A stretch of 20,149 nt of DNA from an uncultured Kouleothrix sp. (GTDB lineage: Bacteria; Chloroflexota; Chloroflexia; Chloroflexales; Roseiflexaceae): assembly GCA_937858455.1 (NCBI GenBank), contig CALLYN010000446.1, forward strand, positions 1-20,149, written 5' to 3'. Both the position numbers and the translations under genes were made by a program. Positions within the stretch are counted from its first letter, which is position 1. The number at the start of each line of letters is the position of its first letter. Below are positions 13,682-19,349 of the stretch, one piece after another. Under the pieces are notes generated by a model, which was not told where the DNA came from, searched no databases, and saw only the letters and a list, made by a program, of their open reading frames with translations.

Positions 13682-13727
13682 ATTCGACATGGATAACCGA
13701 CATACGTGTCGATTATCCATGTCGAAT
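13682..13727. repeat. Long perfect hairpin at the right end of the island
   Basis: ATTCGACATGGATAA (13682-13696) is a perfect inverted repeat of 13713-13727. Inside it, CGACA (13698-13702) pairs with TGTCG (13707-13711) around the loop TACG, with one mismatched pair between the two stems. Total arm length is 21 positions. It lies 12 bp after the AlbA-type gene. There is no run of T after it, so a simple terminator is not certain; a protein-binding or recombination site is possible. Confidence 0.6.
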
Positions 13728-13749
13728 ATCAGAGTGAGTGCGAAGATTT

Positions 13750-13769
13750 GACTGAGTTACGGACTGAGT
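13750..13769. promoter_or_regulatory. Candidate integrase arm-type sites, right end
   Basis: GACTGAGT occurs at 13750-13757 and 13762-13769, 12 bp apart, copying the pair at 3992-4011 in sequence, spacing and orientation. It lies 107 bp inside the right attachment repeat; the left pair lies 59 bp inside the left one. No gene overlaps it. Confidence 0.5.
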
Positions 13770-13876
13770 GATGCCGAGTCATTCACAGTCCGCGACTGAC
13801 AGTAGAGTCGCATTCACGCTAAGCATGAGAATGCCCCCGATTAAATCCGGGCCTTCGCCGTCCATCTCTTTGTTTC

Positions 13877-13933
13877 GTCTTAAAAACCGTTGGGGGCAAC
13901 CCCGTACGGGTTCGAGTCCCGTCTCCGGCACCA
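13877..13933 (+). repeat. Right attachment repeat (partial tRNA-Leu)
   Basis: An exact 57-bp copy of the 3' part of tRNA-Leu(UAA), without the acceptor 5' strand or D arm, so it is not a tRNA gene. It marks the island's right boundary; chromosomal DNA resumes at 13934. Confidence 0.95.
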
Positions 13934-13968
13934 AGGCTTTCTGAAGGCATTATACCAACTTGGTTTGA

Positions 13969-14484
13969 TCACTTTCTTTTGCTCTGTACGGCGAAGCCGG
14001 GTAGGGCATCGCGAAAGCTCGGGCGGCAAAGCCGCACCCACATACAGCACGTGACCAGCCAGATGTGGTAGTACACATTTGAGCCGCTTTCGATCACGTT
14101 TTGAGCACGACACGCAAGCCGAGCCATGGCATACTGATACCGCTGTGATGGATGCCATTGCCCTTCAGCCACAGCGCCGACGCTATTGCGTCGGCGCTGT
14201 GGTGTTTTAGGGCCTACCTGCGGCTCTCCTCGGCCGGTTTCCTTGCTCACATACTTCAGCAGTTTGGCCTGCCGGAACACAGTGTACAGCGCCCCGGTTA
14301 TCAGTGTGCTGATCAAGATGATCGCCGAGATCACGCCAATATTCGTCGCCAGCTTCATCTGCTCGCAGCGCTGCTTGTAGAGCAGGATCTGGTCGTACAG
14401 GCTTTTCTTGCGCTGGCCCTGCAAGTTGCCCTGCCGATACTCGCTCACCGGCGAGCGGTAACGACCGTATGGCGGCCGATACAC
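13969..14484 (-). CDS. Small single-span membrane protein, C-terminal half doubtful
   Basis: From a GTG at 14484 the frame encodes a polar N-terminus (RPPYGRYRSPVSEYRQGN), a helical basic stretch and one membrane span (MKLATNIGVISAIILISTLI). A short tail (KLLKYVSKETGRGEP) follows. I do not recognise the family. After about residue 92 the frame runs straight through a perfect 15-bp terminator-like hairpin (14169-14202) and on into cysteine- and arginine-rich sequence that does not look like a natural protein. A stop in another frame lies just before the hairpin. The original gene probably ended there and this frame has been opened by a small indel. Confidence applies to the N-terminal half. 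Confidence 0.4.
   Translation of the reverse strand: MYRPPYGRYRSPVSEYRQGNLQGQRKKSLYDQILLYKQRCEQMKLATNIGVISAIILISTLITGALYTVFRQAKLLKYVSKETGRGEPQVGPKTPQRRRNSVGAVAEGQWHPSQRYQYAMARLACRAQNVIESGSNVYYHIWLVTCCMWVRLCRPSFRDALPGFAVQSKRK
14169..14202. terminator. Strong rho-independent terminator-like hairpin
   Basis: CCACAGCGCCGACGC (14169-14183) and its perfect complement at 14188-14202 surround the loop TATT. TGTTTT follows on the plus strand. On the minus strand it sits where the small membrane-protein gene would be expected to end. It may serve both strands. Confidence 0.65.
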
Positions 14485-14522
14485 GGCTGGGGCGACGCAG
14501 CCGACCCATCATAATGTAGCGG

Positions 14523-15224
14523 CTATTGATCCCGGCAGAGCACGCGCCAATCGGCGAAGCGCGCGCTGCCCAGAACCAGCTCGGCGTTGAGCCGATCACT
14601 GCTCGCGATACGCTGCTCGGCCTCGCTGCGCGCCATACCCCAGGCGCGCATATGCCGAAGCGCCAGGCGCTCGAGGGCTAGCTCCAGCGGCGTATCAAGA
14701 TACCAGCGCTCGTCGAACAGCGCGCTGATCGCTTCCCAGCCGTCGGCGCGGTGGAGCAGGTACAGGCCCTCGACGAGCACCAGGCGCGTGGACGCAGGCA
14801 CCGCGTACGCGGCCTCCACCGGATCGCCCACCTCGTGCTCAAAACCGGGCCAGGGAATATCGGCCCGGCCTGCCGCGGCGCGCAGGTCGTGGAGGCGCCG
14901 CAGGAACGCGTCGGTGTCGAATGTCCACGGCGCGCCGCGCCGCGCAAAGGCCTCGGCGGCGTTTGGCAACTGCCGCAGCTGCGCTTTGCTGAGGTGGAAG
15001 CCATCCATGCCGAGCGCAACCAGCGTGTTGGGCGCGGTGCGCGCGTTGACCTCGGCGGCCAGCTGCGCCGCCAGCGTGCTTTTGCCCGCCCCAGGCACGC
15101 TGGCCAGCCCGATCGTCCAGCGGAGCCGAGAAGCATCCAGCAGCGAGACAAGCCGCCGCACGGGGTCCGCAAGGAGTGGCGGCGTGCCGGGTGTGCGTTG
15201 GGATTCGGTCGTCATCGTCGACAT
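14523..15224 (-). CDS. PRK/uridine kinase-like P-loop kinase (YggC/FrcK-type)
   Basis: A 233-residue P-loop kinase. Walker A is ASVPGAGKST (41-50). It is followed by LGMDGFHLSKAQLRQ with Asp74, RRGAPWTFDTDAFLRRL, and the Walker B-like VLVEGLYLLHR. The MDGFHL and RRGAPWTFD strings mark the PRK/URK-like group that includes YggC and fructose or nucleoside kinases; the true substrate cannot be told. It probably transfers phosphate from ATP to a sugar or nucleoside in the cytosol. GGAG lies only 1 bp before the first ATG but about 10 bp before a second ATG at 15215, so translation may start there. Upstream is a GC-rich gap and then the lacI control region on the other strand. Confidence 0.8.
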   Translation of the reverse strand: MSTMTTESQRTPGTPPLLADPVRRLVSLLDASRLRWTIGLASVPGAGKSTLAAQLAAEVNARTAPNTLVALGMDGFHLSKAQLRQLPNAAEAFARRGAPWTFDTDAFLRRLHDLRAAAGRADIPWPGFEHEVGDPVEAAYAVPASTRLVLVEGLYLLHRADGWEAISALFDERWYLDTPLELALERLALRHMRAWGMARSEAEQRIASSDRLNAELVLGSARFADWRVLCRDQ

Positions 15225-15380
15225 GCTCCGTTTCTGTGTGCTTGCCCTTTATACCACATCCGGCAGAACACTTGCTTTACGGTGTGCGCGGGGGCGGCAA
15301 TGTCGCCCCTGAAATTTCGTTTATCAAGGGAGTGGGGCGAGGCCGACGTTGCACGAAGCCCGAGGGCAGGCGCGGTGAGC

Positions 15381-15409
15381 TTGACAATCGAAAGTGTTGA
15401 TGCTATAGT
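15381..15409 (+). promoter_or_regulatory. Strong sigma-70 promoter upstream of the LacI gene
   Basis: TTGACA (15381-15386), a 17-bp spacer and TATAGT (15404-15409). Transcription would begin near 15416, immediately before the AT-rich palindrome. The resulting leader to the LacI start is about 220 nt and contains the second nested hairpin repeat. Confidence 0.6.
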
Positions 15410-15418
15410 AATTCCAAT

Positions 15419-15436
15419 TAATAATTCTAATTATTA
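15419..15436. promoter_or_regulatory. AT-rich palindrome, candidate operator
   Basis: TAATAATT (15419-15426) and AATTATTA (15429-15436) are perfect inverted repeats around CT, lying just downstream of the -10 box in an otherwise GC-rich genome. The position suits a repressor site, possibly for the downstream LacI protein. It lacks the central CG usual in LacI-family operators, so another regulator is possible. Confidence 0.4.
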
Positions 15437-15479
15437 CCTATATGGTTGTAGTTGGCAGGACGTACGCGGTGCGCGTTTT

Positions 15480-15584
15480 TGCCTTCGGCAGAGCGGTACT
15501 TTTTCACGGATGGTGCTCAGAAGGTGGCGCAAAGCGCCACCTTCTGAGCACCAAAGAAAGCGCACTGCCACGCTGCCGCAGGCA
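15480..15584. repeat. Nested hairpin repeat, copy 2
   Basis: A 105-bp element with outer arms TGCCTTCGGCAG (15480-15491) and CTGCCGCAGGCA (15573-15584), paired with the same single mismatch as in copy 1. Its outermost pair is T-A where copy 1 has A-T. The centre is a perfect 20-bp inverted repeat (15511-15530 with 15534-15553) around AAA, unrelated in sequence to the centre of copy 1. It lies in the lacI leader, about 50 bp before the gene. Confidence 0.7.
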
Positions 15585-15636
15585 GAACAAGCCCATGCCG
15601 CAGGCGGCTGCGTAAGTGCTGTAGTTTGAGAGAGCC

Positions 15637-16680
15637 ATGGCTACATCGCGCAAAAGCACCAGGCGCAAGCCGCCCTCGATGTACGATGTCGCGCGCGCGG
15701 CTGGCGTTTCGCAGACGACGGTGTCGTTTGTTGTAAACGACACGCCGAACATCAACATTCCCCAGGAAACCCGCGACCGGGTATGGGCGGCGATTGAGGA
15801 GCTCGGCTGGCAGCCAAACGCCCTGGCGCGCGGCCTGCGGATGCGCGCGTCGCACACAATCGGCCTGATCTCCGACGAGATCGCCACATCATCGCACGCC
15901 GGCAAGATCATCCAGGGTGCGCAGGACGCAGCCTGGGAGCATACGAATATGCTCCTGGTGATCAATACGAGTAATAACCTCGAGATCGAGCAGGCCGGGC
16001 TCAAAATGATGCTCGAGCGCCAGGTCGAGGGCCTGATCTACGCCACGATGTACCACCGCGAGGTTGTGCCGCCGCCCGCACTTGCGCAGGTTCCCACCGT
16101 GCTGCTCGACTGCTACGCCGCCGACCGCTCGCTGCCCTCGGTGGTGCCCGACGAGGTGCAGGGCGGGCGCTCGGCCACCGAGCTGCTGCTGCGCAAGGGG
16201 CATCGCCGGATCGGCTTCCTCAACGAGATCGGCCCGCTGCCGGCGATGTTTGGCCGCCTTGAGGGCTACAAGCAGGCGCTGGCTTCCTACGGCGTGCCGT
16301 TCGAGCCGAACCTGGTGCGCGCTGGCACGGTGGTGGCCCCCGAGGGCTACCGCCTCGCGCTCGATCTGCTGCAGATGCCCGATCGGCCTACCGCGCTGTT
16401 CTGCTACAACGACTCGATGGCCATGGGCGCCTACGACGCCGCCAAACAGCTTGGCCTGGCCATACCGGGCGATGTCGCTATCGTCGGGTTCGATAATCTT
16501 GAGGTGATCGCAACTCAGCTGCGCCCGACCCTTACGACGATCGAGCTGCCGCACTACGCGATGGGCCAGTGGGCCGTGCAGTACCTGCTCGATCAGGCCA
16601 GCGGCCAGGCCGAGGGCGCGCACCCTACCCCGGTTCAGTGGACGATCGCCTGCCCGCTGATCGAGCGGGCCTCGGTATAA
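15637..16680 (+). CDS. LacI family transcriptional regulator
   Basis: A 347-residue regulator. The N-terminal helix-turn-helix is MYDVARAAGVSQTTVSFVVN (about residues 15-34), followed by the hinge helix region QPNALARGLRMRASHTIGLI. The periplasmic-binding-like core follows, with typical HRRIGFLNE, PTALFCYNDSMAMGAYDAA and DVAIVGFDNLEVI strings. It should repress sugar-uptake or sugar-catabolic genes until a sugar ligand binds; no such target is in the window. No strong ribosome site precedes the ATG (only GAGAG). The gene has a long leader with a strong promoter, a palindrome and a hairpin repeat. The two-component pair follows in the same direction after 123 bp. Confidence 0.93.
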   Translation: MATSRKSTRRKPPSMYDVARAAGVSQTTVSFVVNDTPNINIPQETRDRVWAAIEELGWQPNALARGLRMRASHTIGLISDEIATSSHAGKIIQGAQDAAWEHTNMLLVINTSNNLEIEQAGLKMMLERQVEGLIYATMYHREVVPPPALAQVPTVLLDCYAADRSLPSVVPDEVQGGRSATELLLRKGHRRIGFLNEIGPLPAMFGRLEGYKQALASYGVPFEPNLVRAGTVVAPEGYRLALDLLQMPDRPTALFCYNDSMAMGAYDAAKQLGLAIPGDVAIVGFDNLEVIATQLRPTLTTIELPHYAMGQWAVQYLLDQASGQAEGAHPTPVQWTIACPLIERASV

Positions 16681-16694
16681 ACTCAGCACGTACA

Positions 16695-16783
16695 TTTTGA
16701 AAGCGGGGCGAGAGCGCGAGCCTGGCTCATTCGCATTGATCAGGCGCATTCAGGCTGCTGGTGGTTTGCCCGCTTTTCAATCG
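16695..16783. repeat. Inverted repeat between lacI and the kinase gene
   Basis: TTGAAAGCGGG near the left and CCCGCTTTTCAA near the right are inverted copies with one extra T, about 60 bp apart. They bracket the short gap between lacI and the histidine kinase gene. No T-run follows; meaning unknown. Confidence 0.35.
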
Positions 16784-16803
16784 CGATGCGAAAGGAGCTG
16801 AGC

Positions 16804-17973
16804 ATGTACGCTCGGCATCAGGCCGCAATTGTAGAGCTGACGCAGGCGGTGTTGTCCAACAGCCCGCCACCCGTGCTGATGCACCAGGCTGCGCAGCTGG
16901 TGGCGCAAACGCTGGCGGTGCCATTCAGCAGCATCTGGGAGGCAAGCAGCGACCGCGGCTCGCTGGTGCTGCGGGCCGGGTTCGGTTGGCCGGATGCCGA
17001 TGCGGGGCTCACCACGGCGCTCGAGCCGGCCACGCCAAGCGGCGCGGCGGCGCGTGGCACGAGCCCTGCAATTGTGCTTGATTGGGCCAGCCGGCCGCCG
17101 GGCCAGCCCGCGCCGGCGCAGCCGGGGATTGTCAGCAGCGCGTATGTGGCCATACCCGGCCCGGGTGCGCCATTCGGCAGCCTGGGCGTCGATGTGACCG
17201 CGAGCCGCCGCTTCGGCGAGGAGGAGCTGGATTTCCTGCGGGCCAGCGCGAACGTGCTGGCGCTGGCAAACGAGCAGGCGCGGCTTGCGCAGGGCCTCGA
17301 GCAGCGCGTCGAGGAACATACGCGCGCAATCGAGCAGCAGCAGCTGGCCGCCGCGCAAGAGCAGGCGGTGCTGGAAGAGCGCCAGCGCCTGGCGCGCGAT
17401 CTTCACGACTCGGTAACCCAGGCGCTCTACAGCGTCACGCTGCACGCTCAGGGAGCGCGGCGGCTGCTCGCGCTGGGCGAGGCAGCCAGCGTCGCCGAGG
17501 CGCTGCGGGCGCTGCAGGACACGGCGCAAGAGGCGCTCGACGAGATGCGGCTGCTGATCTTCGATCTGCGGCCGCCGGTGCTCGAGCAGGTGGGCCTGGT
17601 TGCCGCCGTCCAAGCCCGGCTCAACGCGGTCGAGGGCCGCGCCACGCTCTCGACCAGGCTGCTGGCCGACGAGCTTGGGGCGTTGCCGGCGGCGGCCGAG
17701 CAGGCGCTGTACCGGATCTGCCAGGAGGCGCTGAACAACGCGCTGAAGCACGCCCGCGCCCACACTATCACGGTTCGGATCCAGCAGGCCGCCGGCCGTA
17801 TCGTGCTTGAGGTCGCCGACGACGGCGTGGGCTTCGTGCCCGGCGGCGTGGGCGAAAGCGGCGGCCTGGGGCTGCGCGGCATCGCCGAGCGCGTGGCGCA
17901 GCTGGGCGGAACCATGGCGCTGCAGAGCGCGCCGGGCACCGGCACCACGCTGCATGTGGAGATCGGAGTATGA
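16804..17973 (+). CDS. NarL-type sensor histidine kinase with GAF domain
   Basis: A 389-residue cytoplasmic kinase without membrane spans. Residues about 15-155 look like a GAF domain (PFSSIWEA, LRAGFGWPD, GSLGVDVTASRRFGEEELDF). A coiled coil rich in Q and E follows. The HisKA_3 motif ERQRLARDLHDSVTQALYSV has phospho-accepting His201. The HATPase domain has YRICQEALNNALKHARA, VADDGVGF and GGLGLRGIAERV. It would phosphorylate the response regulator encoded next, whose start overlaps its stop by ATGA. ATG at 16804 has AGGAG 6 bp upstream and is preferred over the in-frame ATG at 16786. The signal sensed is unknown. Confidence 0.92.
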   Translation: MYARHQAAIVELTQAVLSNSPPPVLMHQAAQLVAQTLAVPFSSIWEASSDRGSLVLRAGFGWPDADAGLTTALEPATPSGAAARGTSPAIVLDWASRPPGQPAPAQPGIVSSAYVAIPGPGAPFGSLGVDVTASRRFGEEELDFLRASANVLALANEQARLAQGLEQRVEEHTRAIEQQQLAAAQEQAVLEERQRLARDLHDSVTQALYSVTLHAQGARRLLALGEAASVAEALRALQDTAQEALDEMRLLIFDLRPPVLEQVGLVAAVQARLNAVEGRATLSTRLLADELGALPAAAEQALYRICQEALNNALKHARAHTITVRIQQAAGRIVLEVADDGVGFVPGGVGESGGLGLRGIAERVAQLGGTMALQSAPGTGTTLHVEIGV

Positions 17974-18611
17974 CATCACCGATACGACTGCTGATTGTCG
18001 ACGATCACCTGGTGGTGCGCGCCGGCCTGCGCACGCTGCTTGCCGCCGAGCCCGAGATCGAAATTGTGGGCGAGGCCAGCGACGGCGCCGAGGCGCTGGC
18101 CGAGATGCGCCGGCTCGCGCCGGATGTGATACTAATGGACCTGACCATGCCGAGGATGGATGGCATCACCGCGATCGAGCAGATCCGCGCCTGCCAGTCT
18201 GCGGCGCGCATCCTGGTGCTCACCAGCTTCGAGGCCGACGACAAAGTCTTTCCAGCAATTCGCGCCGGGGCGCTGGGCTACACGCTCAAAGATTTCGGCC
18301 CGGCCGAGCTGCTGCACTCCATCAAGCGCGTGCACCGCGGCGAGCTCTCGCTGCACCCGGCGATCGCGCGCAAGGTGCTGCACGAGCTGGCGCATCCCCC
18401 GCGCCGCCCGCCCACCGATGAGCCGCTGACCGAGCGCGAGATAGTGGTGCTGCGCCTGATTGCGCAGGGCCAGAGCAACCAGGAGATAGCCGTGGCGCTG
18501 GGCATTGGCGCGGCGACCGTCGGCAAGCACGTGAGCCATATTCTGGCGAAGCTGCACCTGGCCAGCCGCACCCAGGCCGCGCTGTACGCAGTGCGCGAGG
18601 GCCTGGCTTGA
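17970..18611 (+). CDS. NarL/LuxR family response regulator
   Basis: A 213-residue two-domain regulator. The receiver has Asp11-Asp12, phospho-acceptor Asp57 (VILMDLTMPRMDG), Thr85 and Lys107 (GYTLKD). The C-terminal LuxR-type helix-turn-helix is clear: LTEREIVVLRLIAQGQSNQE, IAVALGIGAATVGKHVSHIL and AKLHLASRTQAALYAV. It pairs with the upstream kinase, with which it overlaps by 4 bp, and should bind DNA as a dimer after phosphorylation. Its target genes are not evident. No terminator is seen after it. Confidence 0.95.
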   Translation: MTSPIRLLIVDDHLVVRAGLRTLLAAEPEIEIVGEASDGAEALAEMRRLAPDVILMDLTMPRMDGITAIEQIRACQSAARILVLTSFEADDKVFPAIRAGALGYTLKDFGPAELLHSIKRVHRGELSLHPAIARKVLHELAHPPRRPPTDEPLTEREIVVLRLIAQGQSNQEIAVALGIGAATVGKHVSHILAKLHLASRTQAALYAVREGLA

Positions 18612-18953
18612 TCTTCCTATTTTGTGGTATGCGCGCGTTCGCATTTTTGGGTATGGCCAATGCTCATTATTTGTGATGACAAAGTCCCCCGCAAGAAGCA
18701 TACTTAGTCCATCCTGCGATCAATACGGCAAGCTATGCAGTAGGCTTCGGCAAGGCATCGCCTCGCCCGAGTAGCTTCCCCATGCCCTTTTTTGGCTGCT
18801 GGCGGCCCTATTCGTGGTGGCCGGCGGCTGCACAGGCGGGGATTTTGGGCGCTACCGCTCATACCTGCCGCGCTGCTGATCGCGGCGCGGGCGGCAGCGC
18901 CCGCAGCAGCATTGAGTATCGCGCACCCCAATGGTAGGTGCAGGGGGGCGGTA
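18612..18953 (+). other. Intergenic region with possible decayed lipoprotein start
   Basis: No intact gene in about 340 bp. Around 18785-18880 one frame reads FWLLAALFVVAGGCTGGDFG, like a lipoprotein signal peptide with lipobox VAGGC. It has no proper start (a run of seven T breaks the frame from an upstream ATG) and stops soon after. A second frame gives a hydrophobic alanine-rich run leading into the receiver gene. This may be the eroded end of a membrane or lipoprotein gene. Confidence 0.3.
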
Positions 18954-19325
18954 GTGGCACACCCAGTACGAGTGCTGATCGCCGACGATAGCGCGCGCGC
19001 GCGCGAAGGATTGCGCGCACTCTTCGCGACATGGCCCGAGCTTGCGGTGGTTGGCGAAGCCGCCAACGGCCAGGAGGCCGTGCGGCTTGTGGCCGAGCAG
19101 CGCCCGGATATTGTGCTGATGGATGTGCACATGCCAGTTCTCGACGGCCTGCAGGCGACGCGCCGGATCAAGCAGCAGTGGCCTGGCGTCGCCGTGGTGC
19201 TGCTTACGATGTATACCCTCGAGCACAGCCAGGCGCTGGACGCTGGCGCCGAGGCGCTGGTGCTGAAGGGCGGCCCGCCCGAGCGGCTCTTGGCCGCCCT
19301 GGGAATCGATGTAGGAGTTCAGTAG
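18954..19325 (+). CDS. Stand-alone receiver-domain protein (CheY-like)
   Basis: A 123-residue receiver domain with no output domain. Asp11-Asp12 (LIADDSARAREGL), phospho-acceptor Asp57 (DIVLMDVHMPVLDG), a threonine in VVLLTMYT and a lysine in EALVLKGG are all present. The GTG at 18954 is chosen because AGGGGGG lies 5 bp upstream and the receiver fold starts directly after it; the open frame extends back to 18792 but that part is not receiver-like. Its sequence looks like the receiver of NarL-type regulators whose DNA-binding domain is absent. It could be a phosphate sink or a partner for the nearby kinase. A ROK gene starts within about 25 bp. Confidence 0.8.
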   Translation: MAHPVRVLIADDSARAREGLRALFATWPELAVVGEAANGQEAVRLVAEQRPDIVLMDVHMPVLDGLQATRRIKQQWPGVAVVLLTMYTLEHSQALDAGAEALVLKGGPPERLLAALGIDVGVQ

Positions 19326-19349
19326 GCCGTGCTTACCGGAACGATACCA

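Larger units (their letters stand above)
3876..13933. mobile_element. 10-kb genomic island integrated in tRNA-Leu(UAA), carrying CBASS
   Basis: Bounded by identical 57-bp repeats at 3876-3932 (the 3' part of the tRNA) and 13877-13933. The repeat-to-repeat distance is 10,001 bp. The interior is visibly less GC-rich than the chromosome on either side. A tyrosine recombinase gene is adjacent to the tRNA, the standard layout of tRNA-targeted integrative elements. Cargo: AbiTii-like gene, CBASS operon, two micro-ORFs under a structured leader, and an AlbA-type regulator. No conjugation, replication or capsid genes are visible. The integrase is 5'-truncated, so the element is probably no longer mobile by itself. 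Confidence 0.93.

Noticed and set aside
13880..14158. A 92-aa minus-strand frame ending RRRDSNPYGVAPNGF, with the same ending in a frame at 3879-4076
   Set aside because: The shared ending is antisense translation of the duplicated tRNA-Leu segment, a well-known source of false proteins.
16777..17979. A 400-codon minus-strand frame opposite the histidine kinase
   Set aside because: The sense strand has a complete GAF-HisKA_3-HATPase protein; the antisense frame is a codon-bias artefact.
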